The translations under genes were made by a program, and so were the position numbers. A DNA stretch of 64,000 nt from Trichostrongylus colubriformis (lineage: Eukaryota > Nematoda > Chromadorea > Rhabditida > Trichostrongylidae). Where the stretch lies: assembly GCA_963978905.1 (NCBI GenBank), contig OZ022258.1:59411638-59475637 (forward strand). Reading direction: 5' to 3'. Below are positions 47,785-59,282 of the stretch, piece after piece. Below the pieces are notes generated by a model that was not told where the DNA came from, made no database searches, and was given only the letters and a program-made list of their open reading frames with translations. Numbering within the stretch: the stretch's first letter is position 1; each line of letters begins with the position of its first letter.

Positions 47785-50700
47785 AAGCATCAGATACTCC
47801 ACAAATCAAAAGTTTCACGACAGGGTGATAAGCGGGCTGCAGCAGAAACCTACTGGAAAAGAAGTGCAAGTAAGATAGATGCAGCTGAAAGTCCGCTTCA
47901 CAGAAAAGCTACAGTGTTAAAACCGTGTTCTAATCTCTATGGATCGCTCTGTAATACTGGATCAACATATTCCTTGTTGTCGTAAAACTTCCCTTTCATT
48001 GCACAGTTTTCGTTGCAGTTGAAAACGCTATCTCGTCTACCTCGCCATCTTGCCTTCGGCGTCTCAAGAGCTTCATTCTACTTGAGTTAGGAAAGAAAGC
48101 AGCTTTTTTGGAGTATCTGGAAGTAAGATTTCTTTGTTTACGGTGTATACACTCTTACAGGAAAAAAATAACCAATCGGCAACAAGATGCACATCACTGT
48201 ATGCCCCTTGAGATCTAACTCGAATTGCTTTCGAGTTTGCCTAACGGGTCTGTGAAGAACAGTATGAATGTCGGAACTGTTTCGAAAGAAGCGTTCCACA
48301 TGATGAAACGTTGCCGCCCATAAATATTCACAAATTCACCGGTACCCACCTTTTCTCAACATCCTAACAACATATAATCCGTTTGTCTGTGTGTGTATGA
48401 CCGCCTGTTTGTCACGAAATTCATATCTCGCGTAGCAGCATAGCTGGCACCCTGAGTTTCTAAAGTGATCTAGGGGTGGTAAGGGGACATCAATTGTGAG
48501 GGAGCGGAAGTGACAGCAACTGATAAGGGCTGATAAGGAGTTCTAAAAGACGAATAGCGGGAAATTCATATCTCGCGTTGCAGCCAATGTGGGATCCTGA
48601 ATTTAAGATATGATGTAGGAAGTGGTAAAGGGGACATTAACGGTGGGAGCCGGAAGTGATGGCAACTCATAAGAGTTGATGAGGAGCCTCGGAAGGCGTA
48701 TGACGGGAAATTCGTATCTCGGGCCGCAGCAAAGTTGGGATCCTGAATTCTAGATATGATGTAGAGGGTGGTAAGGAGACCATAGCGGTGGTGATCCAAA
48801 TTGATAACGGCGGATAAGATTCGATAAGGAGCGTCAAACGGCGAGTGTCACTGAATCCGTTCCCCAATTCGGGTTGGTCCCAGAGCGCCGACACTCATAG
48901 GTGTTTTGAGTGGTGGAATGGGCACATTAATGGCGATTGATTCAAGTTGATAACAGTTGATTAGATTCGATGAGGAGCGTCAAAAGGCGAATGTCGCTGG
49001 ATCCGTTTCCCCATTCGGGTTGATCGTAGAGCGCGGACACTCATTGTTTTGAGCGGTGGCACGGGCACATGAGTGGTGGGTGATCCAAATTGATAACGCT
49101 TGATAAGATTGATAAGGAGCGTCGGAAGGCAAATGTCACTAAGCTCGTTTAGCTTTTTCAGCTGACAGTGTCACATTAACAGGTATTGTGAGATGCGGGA
49201 GCATTAATGGTGACTTATGGGAACTGACATTTTTATTTATGAAAAAACACGCGTTTCGGAATTCATTACAAGCTCACCAGTGGTTTAATATATATCCAAA
49301 AATTTAGCAAATTGGCGGTTTCTGCTCAGACTCTGTTATCTGTTAGGATTACTGTGAGGCAGGTAGAATTATTGTGCACTGTAGCCCGCCTCCCTACAAA
49401 ATTAACCCCTTTATTGCGCAAGTTTTGCACCTCCTATTCTACTCACGGTGATCCGATCTTGAACAAACCTCTAAAATGATCTCGACACTAGACTACTTAA
49501 GATAACCTCCCACTCTGAACATCCTCCAGGAAGATTAGAAGTTTTTTCATAGCACAATCGCCCTCGATATATCTTGGTTTACTTTAGATTTCACCTTTTT
49601 CGCGGCATTATCTTTATACAGTTGGCTGGCGCACATTATGCGCGCGAATGATGGCTATGACACGCAGAATGGGTTCGATGAAAAGTACTGATCTAGATTG
49701 TTGCACAAATGCTTTTTTTCATGTCACTCCAATGCATTTTTCCAATTTGAAAGTTCAGCTGAGAGAAGAGAAAAGGGAATTCCACTCGATTCAGTATACA
49801 ACGATGGTCCTGTCGATCAAAGCAATTTTGCACAACATCGACATTTGCAACAAAATATTCGATAATGAATAATATGAAGGTAATCATTGGATATATCTTT
49901 GATCGAATTTCCGAGCCATAATGAGTTCTCTTTCGCTGGCTATCAAATTAGATACCATAAAATCTTTTGAATCCGGGCTGTTCCAAAAAGGAAGAGCGCC
50001 TGGCTGCAGCCGGGCGATCCGACTGGTGGCAGTATAACACCTGTTAAACGTCACTTTACATGTGTATGAGGCGGTGTTGGGATCCTTAAGGGACCACGCT
50101 TCCACTTTTGTTCAAAGCATTGTTTTTAGGTCAAAAAATCCAGAGAAGTTATCATGCAACGTAAGTGCGATAGTCTCTTATAACGCCCCACATTGTCGCC
50201 ACCCTCGAGCTAGCAAGCTTGTTAATATGTACATTTTGTATGGCTGGGTCGAGTCACGCGAAAAGTCCCGGGTGTGCGCAAGTTTTTAGACTATTCAAGT
50301 TCTCGACCCAAATTCGGCAAATGCGTCGAGTATCAAAAGTGTGCTTCGTTAGGATCAACGTACTCTGTTACCACTGCTATCATTTCGATTTCGGTCGAAA
50401 TCCCGTTTTTGCGAAAATTCGTATCTCAGGTTAACTCAACTCCGTGAATAGAACACCACATTGGTTTTGCGCGAAAACGCATGTCTCGCGAGCTACAAGC
50501 GCTTGAATTTACCATGTAATAGTATGCTGATTCGGAAAGAGCTCCTTGTCGTTCTGCAAATTTGAGAAGCAGATTTGAATTCAGCGTCTGAAGGCTCTCA
50601 CAGTGATGTGCATCTCATTACGAATGACGAGATCGGCTTCTAGACCTCTCGCTCGCCTGCTTGTCTAAAGTAGAAAAGCTAACATTGTTTCAGATGGATC

Positions 50701-50921
50701 TCCAACTGGTAAACACGCAGCTTCGCTTTATGGTGGACTTGGCCGCCAAATTGAAAGTGGTATGCTTTATCTGCAGTTCACAGTCACATTCACTACTTCA
50801 TCACTTGATCTCTCTCTAACGAAAACCATTTTCGTAGATTGCTCTCCTCCAAACAGCGCGTCTCACTGGTTACGTGGTATTGCTGAACTTACTGTATTGC
50901 CATAAAGGCTATGAAATGTGA
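47785..50921 (+). CDS. Unrecognised gene, 3' exons
   Basis: Six small exons in which every junction keeps frame: 47785-47869, 48019-48122, 48161-48198, 50130-50160, 50694-50759, 50838-50921 (TGA). Acceptors are TTGCAG, CTTACAG, GTTTTTAG, TTTCAG and TTCGTAG; donors include A|GTAAGA, GTAAGA and GTAAGTGCG. The product is mostly helical, for example 'LKSFILLELGKKAAFLEYLE', 'MVDLAAKLKV' and 'TARLTGYVVLLNLLY'. I recognise no domain. The final exon may instead splice at AT|GTGAGG (50918) and the gene continue. A Helitron-like repeat fills the 48199-50129 intron. The longer frame just upstream of 50130 lacks a usable acceptor. Confidence 0.5.
48362..49880 (+). mobile_element. Helitron-like repeat copy D
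   Basis: Starts A|TCCTAACAACATATAATCCG with a GTGTGTATGACC/CTGTTTGTC tract. ~150-bp units follow, first of the 'TCTCGCG...GCAGC' type (48420-48740), then of the 'TTGATAACG' type (48800-49130). So both unit types seen separately in the other repeats occur in one element. It ends in the terminal block (49619 on, TTGGCTGGCGCACA), with the right hairpin lost. Confidence 0.55.
49995..50035. repeat. GC-hairpin remnant
   Basis: GCCTGGCTGCAGCCGGGCG followed by ATCCGACTGG resembles the end of the hairpin cluster at 17931-17970 (ACCCGACTGG). Confidence 0.45.
50161..50693. other. Intron with partial foldback-repeat match
   Basis: 50510-50610 resembles part of 31680-31770. Nothing else recognised. Confidence 0.35.
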
Positions 50922-51011
50922 GGGCAAGGAACGATGAGCCGTGTCTTGTTTGCCAGTATTGTTATGAAGCGCTCCTTCGGGACCAAACCGTCCAAGCTGT
51001 CCATTGCAAGA

Positions 51012-54000
51012 CTTATATTTATTTATTTATTTTACTACACGAGAGGACTCGTGTGGAGAAAACAACAGACCATGAACAACTTAAACAACTGTAGGTAACA
51101 AAATTTGAATACACACAACAAAACAAAAAACGCGAACGTATATGCAAACATCACTGCATGTAAATCAAGACCAACTGCAAGGCCTCATGGACTTAAGTGC
51201 TTATTTAGAAATCTTTTGAATGTGCTGTGGCGCAACGGTATAGGGTGCTTTCTACTGAGCTTATCAAATAAGGGAATAATTCTATGAATAAAGAAATAAC
51301 GTCTGCAATTGAGTTTTGCTTTGCCCACATTATACATAAAAGCGGAACCTCTAGTAACAGATGCTTTAAGTGATACAAGGCTATCGACATTAACACTTCC
51401 CCCCTGTATAAGCTCATACAGAAGCAGAAGATCATCTCTCTTCCGTCTGAAGGCTAGAGTTGGCAGCCCGAAGTTTTTGTTTCTAGCAGTACTAGATGGA
51501 ATTTGATCATATGTGTACCTTAGTGCACGTATCATGAGCTGTAAAGCTATTTTGGATTAAAAACAGGAGTTCCGTATTCCAAAACAGACCTGATGAAGAC
51601 TTTGTACGCTTGGAGTAATACGGATATGTCTTTGGTTGAAAAAGCTCTGAATAAATTATGAATCAATGCAGTAGCCTTATTGGCTATCATGAGGCAGTGC
51701 TCATCGAAGCTGATTATCTGTTATCAAAAATCCTAAGTCTTTAACTTCGCGCACACTGGTAAGCGTCGCCCCATTTATGGTATAAGAGTATTTGGAATTG
51801 CGACTGCCAAGGTGTAGCATCCTTGTTTTTGTTTCGGAAAGAGGCAATTCCCATATTTTGGACCATCTGTGCACGATATCAATTACATTCTGCAACGCAA
51901 AATTATCTGTCAAATCATGTGAGGGCCGGTACAATTTCAAGTCATCCGCGAATGCGCAGAACTCAGAGTCGTTGGCCGAGAGTAAGCTGAGCAAGTCGTC
52001 TGTAAAAATGTTAAACAATATTGGAGATAGAACACCTCCTTGAGGCACGCCGCTAGAGGCTGTTCTAGGCCTTGAGAATGATGAATTTACACGTACAACA
52101 TACTCTCTGTTTGAAAGAAAAGATTTGCTCCATGCAACTATACGAGGATGGATACCGACTACTTGCAATTTATAGAGCAACTGGGCATGAGATACTTTAT
52201 TAAAAGCTTTGCAAAAGTCAAAATATATCACATCCACGCTTTTCCCATCATCTAAATACATTGTCCAGCCATTTAGCGCTTGCACCATAGCAGTAACTGT
52301 TGATTTTCCACTTTGAAACCCGTGCTGATTCGGAGATATTATCGAGTACTTTTCTTGATGGAACACAATTTGCTTTTTTACAATTTTTTTCAAACAGCCT
52401 GGCAAATACTGAGGTTATACTGACTGGTCTGAAATTAGAAGACTCTGTATATGGTGGCTTCTTTGGTATGGGTGTAATTATCGATTGGGTCCATCTTCTG
52501 GGGACTTCGGATTTCATTAAGCTAAGATTGAAATATATTCTAATGGACTAGAAAGCACGTGGGCCACTTTTTTGATGAACGATAACGGGATGTAGTCCGG
52601 TTTAAGCGATTCCGACTTAGGCCATTTGAGTAGCGCCACCAGAATATCGTCCCCGTGTAACCAGACGGAATCGTCCATTGTTGGGTAATTTTCAACTATT
52701 ACTGTATAGTCAGGGTTTTCGCTAGTACCTCCGAAGTGAGTTTCAAAGACGGACACCAACAGCTCAGCTAGTTCAGCGTCGTCTGAGACAAGTCTTCCAG
52801 ATGGAGCTTGTAGGAATTGTAACTTTGGCTTGCTCTTTAGGCGAGACTTTATCAGCTTGTGAAAAGCATTTTTGGAGCGCAGAAACATAACTCTCTTCTC
52901 CATTGACCTATTATATTTACGTATTTACGTAGCGTAATCTCGAAAATATTGTTAATGCGTCTAAATAGTTCCCAATCCTCAGCAGTGTGCGAATTCTTTG
53001 CACTTCTCTAGGCCGACTCCCTTTTTTGTAGAAGTCTCGTGAGGTAAGGTGGCAGATTTGATCCTTGGATCTACTTTTTCGAAGCGGAACAAGCAACTCA
53101 ATGGTATGAGAAGGGATAGCTATAAACATCTCATATTTGGCATCAACTGACTGAACACTGTTTGGAGAACCGAACCAGTCTACACCCTAAAGATATTGAG
53201 CTATCATCTTGTAATCTGCTAAAGCAAAATCTCGTTTCACTACTACCGGTTGTGTTAGGATTGCCTTATTGATTTTGAAATGCAACGAATAATGATCACT
53301 GAAGCTAAACGGAGACTCGATTTTCGAATCAGAGATCAAGCTAGCTTCGTTGGACAACACAAGATCTAAGACATGCTTTCTGCGTGTATTATCGTGAACC
53401 AATTGAGCGAAACCATGGTTTATGGAAAATCTTAGAAAGCTCGCAGCACTGCCGTTTACACGCAATAATTCTGGCGAATTACTCCATGTCACACCCGGGA
53501 AGTTAAAATCCCCAGTTATGATACAATGGAACTTGCATGATACTACATCACTAATTGCCTTAAGTAGTTGATCTGTGAGAGCGGCAGTACAATTTGGTGT
53601 TCTATAAACTAATACAATACGTGTAGAGGTAGCATCCGGCGCGGTATGTAGTAAATCACAGCAGAGAATCTCATAGCCTTTTGGAACAGACTCGGTAAAT
53701 ATGATCTGAGGAACAAGTGACCTATGAACTAGTAGAGCTACACCACCACCCTTCTTCGACTGATGATCACATCTCAACACTGTATGATGAAAACCGCTTC
53801 CACTTAGTAAGAGAGTTACATCTATTGATGGATTGAGCCATGTTTCCGTTAGTGCGATGATATCAATACCTTTTTTGAGAAGCAAAGCAAGAGCATTCTT
53901 GTTTCTAATAAGCGATCTGATGTTTGCCACAACACAACGTATAAATGTCTTAGATATCCATAGAGGCCTTACATGTTTTCCGAATCAACAGTCATATTAT

Positions 54001-54800
54001 TACTGGATGAAGTACAATCAATGGATTCCGAATCTTGATTAGGTGCAACAGCATTATCATTGACATAAAAACTTTCTACTTCGTTCTGAGTAGGGGGAGG
54101 AATTTTAGTCGACAGGCGTGAGAGCCTTTCGGCTTTTAAGCGATCACGCTCTATCTTAGACAACGAGGGCCTAACAAATATACCTTTTCCCTGAAAATAT
54201 CTAAGAAGGGGAGCTCTTTTAACTAACAGTGATGCAAAGAACGACGCAAGAAAGACAACCTTAAGAAGCCTAGGTTTAGTGGGTATGAAACGTCCCATGC
54301 GATAGATAGCAATTGGGCGACAATCTACAGAAAGGTAATCAAGAATTTGTTTAGCACACGAAGCATCATATAGCACTCTATCAGATGAAATAGGAGCATT
54401 ACTTTCCTTCCCACCAATAACGACAACCGATCGCATACGTTCAAATTCTTTCTTCATGAGTATCACAGAAATAGGCTTTGAAATAATGCTAGACTGAACA
54501 GAATTCATGCGAAGACAATGCTTGCTTCAATGTTGAGATTTGAGATTTCAAATCATTAACTTGATTGATCAACTCACTATTTTTTAGCCGGATAGACTTG
54601 TTTTCTTCTAATATTTCCTTGTTCCTCGCTAAGACGCTTCCTATCTGGTCCTTCAGGTCGAATAAGAAACCCATGGCAGTTTTGAGATGTGGTGGCAATG
54701 ATGCGTCCTCAGCCACGAGATCAATGGCGCGATCGAAATCACTGTGGGCCGTGGGGCTGGAGAGGTCTATTCCATGCTTCTTTCTCCGGCGGCCCTAAAC
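51012..54800 (-). mobile_element. CR1-type LINE, near full length, decayed
   Basis: Minus strand, 5' to 3'. ORF1 (54797-53969, one frameshift near 54500) has a heptad coiled coil 'NSELINQVNDLKSQISTLKQ' and a basic C-terminus. ORF2 endonuclease (53930-53187) has 'GDFNFPGVTW' and 'FSDHYSLHF'. Its RT (about 52900-51701) has 'GVPQGGVLSPILF' and the intact active site 'FADDLKLY'. A C-terminal 'TRGSAFMYNVGKAK' region (51535-51185) follows. At least four stops or frameshifts (near 53187, 52910, 52517, 52400) break ORF2. The 3' end is an ATTT-type short tandem repeat (51012-51042), typical of CR1 rather than poly(A). Confidence 0.9.
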
Positions 54801-55208
54801 AGGGGCAGGAGCTAGGTGGGTATCCATTGAAACACTGAACAATAATTTAGAACCGATTCACCTGTACTGGTGGCTTGATAATTTGAAATTCCCCAGCCAC
54901 AAGGGAGCACTTGTAGTCTTGGCGCAGAGCAAAATAGGCCGATCGAATCGATTATAAGATTGATAAGAATATCGGCGCACCTCTGTCGAAATAGCAAAGG
55001 AACAGTTCAAACGAAATCAGAAGTTGCCCGAAGTCAGAAAGCAATAACAGGTGGGCGGAAAGCCGAACCCAGCACAAGTACAGACCAAAGAAGCAGTCAG
55101 AATATCCGAGACGAAAGTCGCCAGAAGAAAAGAAGAGTGGTCACCGGCAGAGCGAGGACGGACCCAACCGCTCGCTGAGCGCGCACAATATCGAATACGA
55201 ATATACTA
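54801..55208. other. Non-coding gap, possibly CR1 5' UTR
   Basis: No gene seen. Part may be the LINE 5' UTR. Confidence 0.35.
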
Positions 55209-56489
55209 CAGGGTGGCGAATAAATACGTGCGCCAAAAAAAGCTTTCGAATTCTATTGTTTGCTAACGAATTTTTGAAGAAAGTTATTTTTATAAAACAA
55301 TAGGCGATAACATCCTATAATTACAAAGAATTGTCGAAGTGACCACCATCAGCTTCGATAGAGACGTTAATTCGTTTCTTCTTGTAATCAAAGGTGCGGC
55401 GCAGGTATTTATCGTCTAAATCGTACTGAATTTCGATCAATTCCTTTCGCAAAGTTACCAGATTCTTTGCATTTCGGCTCCTGAGTTGCTCTTTCATGGA
55501 TCCCCACACAGAAAGATCCAATGGATTCAGATTTTGGCTGTTTGCAGGCCACAGATCCTTCGTCAAAAAAGTGCCGATTTTGGTCTCCAGGTAGCGAATC
55601 GTTGTTTTAGCTCCATAGGCTTGTGTTTTGTCTTTTTGAGGGATAAAATTAAGGTGTTCTTGTCTCCAGGGCACCACAGCTTTCATGAGAATCTCTTCTT
55701 GGGAGACTTCTGCATTAATTTTCACGTTTTTACAATAAAAATCAAAGGGGTCTTGCCTGAGGCACTGTTGCCGCCCCAAACCATTAAGCTTTCAGGCAAC
55801 AGACTTCTCGTGGCAGTTTTTGCTTGCGATGGTTCTTGAAAGCTGAGCAAAGAACTTGACGATGATTCTGAGAGTTTTTAGACACTTCAGCGGTGAAAAT
55901 TTTCCCATCAGGCCAAAGGGCGTCCTCGACTCGGCGCATTTTGAAAAATTCCCGTATCCTCTTGCATCATTCCTTCCAATTTTGCTCTGCTTGATCGGTA
56001 AGAACTTTTTCGTTATACAGACGATAACTACGGAGTCCTAGATCATTCTTCAAGTTCACTTGAACAGATTTGCGAGAAATGTTTAGCTGACTCGCCATCT
56101 TGTTTAAGCTCAGACCATCTTTTTGGTGAGCCCTTTTCTTAATAATCTCAAACACCTGTTGGGTGTTCACTGTATGTTTTCTCCCTTTTCTGGGTTTGGT
56201 AAGGATGTGTCCTTCTACTTTCCATTGCTCTACAATCTTTTGGACAGTCCTCAGAGGAATACCGAGTCTCTAAGAAACTGCTAAGCTCTTCATCCCACCC
56301 TCAGCTAACTGCGCAATCGCGTTAGGGCCTGAGCATTTCTTCGTCATGCCAGTAAAGCATAATTTTTTTTCTACAAACCAATAATAAGAGACAAATGAGT
56401 ACTCAGAAAAAGAAAAAGTATGTACAAATGCATTCTACAATAATTAAAACGGAGGTAAAGTTGCGCGCACGTAATTATTCGCCACCCTG
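55209..56489 (-). mobile_element. Tc1-like transposon, frameshifted
   Basis: TIRs CAGGGTGGCGAATAA...CGTGCGC, TA-flanked (55207-55208, 56490-56491), 1281 bp. The minus strand encodes a Tc1/IS630-type transposase: an N-terminal HTH (56170-56350, 'IPLRTVQKIVEQW' in broken frames), a second HTH with 'SLNKMASQLNISRKSVQ' (about 56070-56120), then a C-terminal part 55321-55779 with 'WPANSQNLNPLDLSVWG' (second Asp replaced by Asn in the SPDLNP motif). Frameshifts in the middle make it inactive. Confidence 0.85.
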
Positions 56490-56627
56490 TATATACACCT
56501 AGCTTATAAGCATTCAGGTCGCCAAGAGGTCGAGGATTGATAAAATTTCGTGTAGTGCTGATCAGATCGGCCTGAAGGTGAAAGTGACTTTTCCTATTCG
56601 TAAGTGGTACCAAAAGTCTAATAAATA

Positions 56628-57503
56628 TTAGGTGAAAGGAAGGTTTCACTCGGTTTGCGCATTCACAGGATAAATTCAAATCTCAAAGCGCGTCACCATT
56701 AATCAACTTATATGTTGTGCTCCTCAAATACACGATAAGTTTTTCTCTCTCTATATGTTTTCTTTGGAATGCCACAAGGTTTTTGAAAAGTTATTACGAA
56801 AGTTTTGAAGTACTGAAAATGCACTTTTGAGTGATTTCGCTCCAAAGTCATGTTTAGTCAGGTCCCAGCAAAGAGAACAGCAAATGTGAATTTTGCAAAG
56901 GGAGGGGTGAAGCATTGGATTAAACACTTTGTCTCTGGTTTCAGAAGTGCAGAAATGGGAATGAGTTGCTCGAGTTCTCAAGTGATCAAATCGCTTCAGC
57001 TAAAACGGCAGAAAGCGATGAGTCTCTTTGCTTGTAGAGGATATTCGAAAGCATTGGGTGCCCCATACAAATGTGATTGACATTCTGAGATAGCCTTGAT
57101 TTTGAGAGAAATCAAGGAATGTGTGCTTTTCCTTGAAGGAGTCATGCCTGAGCGTATTTTCCAAAAATTATCCTGGAGCGACTGGAACAATTGCAGGATA
57201 AAGCTCTTATTGGTCCACCGCATCAATCAGATCTAGCACTAACTAAGTCCCTTTCCCACTTTCCCCAACATTTGGACAGCTCCTGTAATAGTAGCCTGTT
57301 CAGAAAGAATGGTGATTTGGAGTTGATTTTTTTCGATTTGCGCAATATAAATCGTCAGCCCTTTATTAAATTGAGATATGCAAGAATGCATAATGTTGCA
57401 AAGAGTGTAAAAGAATGGTCCTCACTATGTGGAAAAAGTCTGAGCTGAGTTGATCTTCCGAAGTTGAGCTTGCGAAAACCGATCAAAACTTCTTACGGCC
57501 TAA
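56628..57503 (+). mobile_element. mariner derivative, family shared with 63082
   Basis: TA-flanked, TTAGGTGAAAGGAAGG start and CCTAA end, 876 bp. Collinear with 63082-63970 (TTCACAGGATA.ATTCAAATCTC, 'LFRKNGDLE' coding block). The plus strand retains a transposase C-terminal remnant ('FRKNGDLELIFFD', 57295-57345). The TIRs have diverged. Confidence 0.7.
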
Positions 57504-57949
57504 TAGAAAATGTGATTCAACATATATACAAGGTAGCGTTCACTACTCCGTGCGCGTATGTGGTATTTCACCTGATTTATTAGCTCATTTAGCCCTCTGA
57601 TTCTTTCTATGATTCGTTCTCTCGAGTCGATAATGTGACTAAGTGCCCGGTGGTGTTCCTCCACTTGGAGTAGGAAGGTCAAGAATGGTTGACAAATTGC
57701 TTTGTCGCAATACCAGCAGGCTCTTTTCCAGTGATTCGTTCCTTGGGCTCATGTCCACCTTCCAGGCATAATCAGCATCGTAGTTCTCTTATAGTGAGAT
57801 CATAACGATCTATTCCCGTCATGGTATGATCTGTTTGCTTACTTTCCTCCTATGGAGTTGATTTCGGGGCCATTTTATCGATCTTCTATTCTGCCCTCTC
57901 GCTTGTCTCACTGAGCATATAATTAAATATAATATAGCATACAATTATA
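57504..57949. other. Non-coding gap
   Basis: Nothing recognised. Confidence 0.4.
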
Positions 57950-58448
57950 CCACTTGACTGGCGCACAGTATCGTGCGCGAAACACCATGTGCATCAGCAG
58001 GTCGATCGAATTGCTCTTTTTCTTGACGACAGAGAATTTCAGCGCCCTATTTTCCTATTTCCCTATTTTCACAGATCGTTTTTATGACGTCCAAGCTCCG
58101 CCTGCCATTACAAATGCTCGTCCACTGTGCCTAGGATTCTTTCTTGACCTTAAAAAACTCATCGCTGTCCTAAATCTAATTTCTCTCCACGTTTGGAGCC
58201 CATTCGAACCCAATTTACAATTTCTGGCTAGAAACGGAACATTTCAGTGCACGCCCCGCCCACCGTGGGCGAAGCTCTGCTCGATCCATGTCTTTACTTA
58301 TTGTCCAATGCGCTATCCATACCACACTTGTCCCCATCTCCACACGTCGTTTTCCTATAATACCTAATTTTGTGACAGATGGACGGAGGGACAAAGGGAC
58401 GGACGGAGGGACGTGCAGACAAAGGAAGCGTTTTATATATAGTAGGGA
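57950..58448 (-). mobile_element. CTGT-headed Helitron-like repeat, minus orientation
   Basis: Read on the minus strand it starts A|TCCCTACTATATATAAAACG (58448) and runs through a GTCC/GTCTG-rich tract. It ends at a GCGCAC...GTGCGC hairpin plus CAGTCAAGTGG at 57950. The interior has CCGCCCACCGTGGGCG. Relatives: 61569-62560, 60960-61210 and the split copy at 22100-23420. Confidence 0.55.
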
Positions 58449-59279
58449 TTCTCGCAGAATTCTTTTTTTGCTACCTCAAGTTTCGAGCTGAGGTGATCGA
58501 CTTTAAAGTCTATTTTTTCTATTGTTTCCTTGAAGACCGATGCAAATTGCTGCTTGCACTCGACTTTCGCTTTATGCACGTGTTTTTCTGCGTGACTTGG
58601 TTCGTACTCTATATTCGACCATAATTCATACTCTATATCGACTGAATCATCAAATCCAAGAAGTTGAGGATGGCCAGCAGTAATGGATAGTGAGAAATTC
58701 TGGGACACTCGTAGATGATGCGCACTACCGCTTTCATTGCGATGTATATCTGTATAATGGAAAATTCGTCTCATCAAAACTCAATGTATATCTGTATAAT
58801 GGAAAATTCGTCTCATTAAAACTCAAATCCTGCATATAAGCCTGAGTATATTTGGCACACTTTAAGATCCATTCACCAAATAGCCCCTCGTAAGACTCGA
58901 CTGAAACTTTTAAAAAACCAGGTCGCACGACACCGTTGTCTGCAGTCCACTCCTGTGTACAAAAAAATGGCAGTGCCTCGCAGTCGAGCCGCAAAGTACG
59001 ATTAGTGTAGTTTTCATCAACTTCAGTTTTCATCACCTTCGGGTACACAGTATGTCCTTGCAACCCCACGTATTTGCAACTTGTCCCACCCGTCGGTATG
59101 ATTCGGGATGTGAAAACCACGATGAATAGGCAAACGCATACTGACTTACTTTTTGGGTACACTGTAAAGTTTAGAAAAATGGAGATGTCAATACAGTACC
59201 CTTCGAGGTGGATCCCCGTACCACTCCAGAAAAATGGAGATGTCAGTACAACACCCTTCGAGGTGGATCCTCGTACCAC
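58433..59279 (-). CDS. Unrecognised two-exon ORF
   Basis: An upstream frame (about 59090 down to 58823) and a downstream exon (58749-58433) join in phase across a 73-bp intron (acceptor TTATACAG; donor A|GTTTTA, weak). Upstream residues carry an N-glycosylation-type 'NYTNRT' and four to five cysteines ('LDCEALPFFCTQEW', 'LKCAKY'). The downstream part is charged and helical ('KETIEKIDFKVDHLSSKLEV'). I recognise no family. The 5' end is unclear; a hydrophobic 'VCVCLFIVVFTS' could be a signal sequence but has no good ATG. The last codons run into the repeat head at 58448, so the natural end may have been replaced by an insertion. Confidence 0.38.
58737..58826. repeat. 43-bp tandem duplication spanning a putative intron
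   Basis: Two units with TGTATATCTGTATAATGGAA and TTCGTCTCAT.AAAACTCAA, head to tail. The duplicated unit contains the putative acceptor, so it presents two possible 3' splice sites. Confidence 0.8.
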
Positions 59280-59282
59280 TTC
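59176..59282. repeat. ~55-bp tandem duplication
   Basis: AAAAATGGAGATGTCA.TACA...CCCTTCGAGGTGGATCC and CGTACCACT occur twice head to tail, near the 5' side of the ORF at 58433-59279. Confidence 0.75.

Noticed and set aside
50040..50160. Longer exon reading 'VYEAVLGSLRDHAST' before the 50130 exon
   Set aside because: In-frame TAA at 50034-50036 and no usable AG acceptor between it and the frame; the shorter exon from the GTTTTTAG acceptor at 50129 keeps phase with both neighbours.
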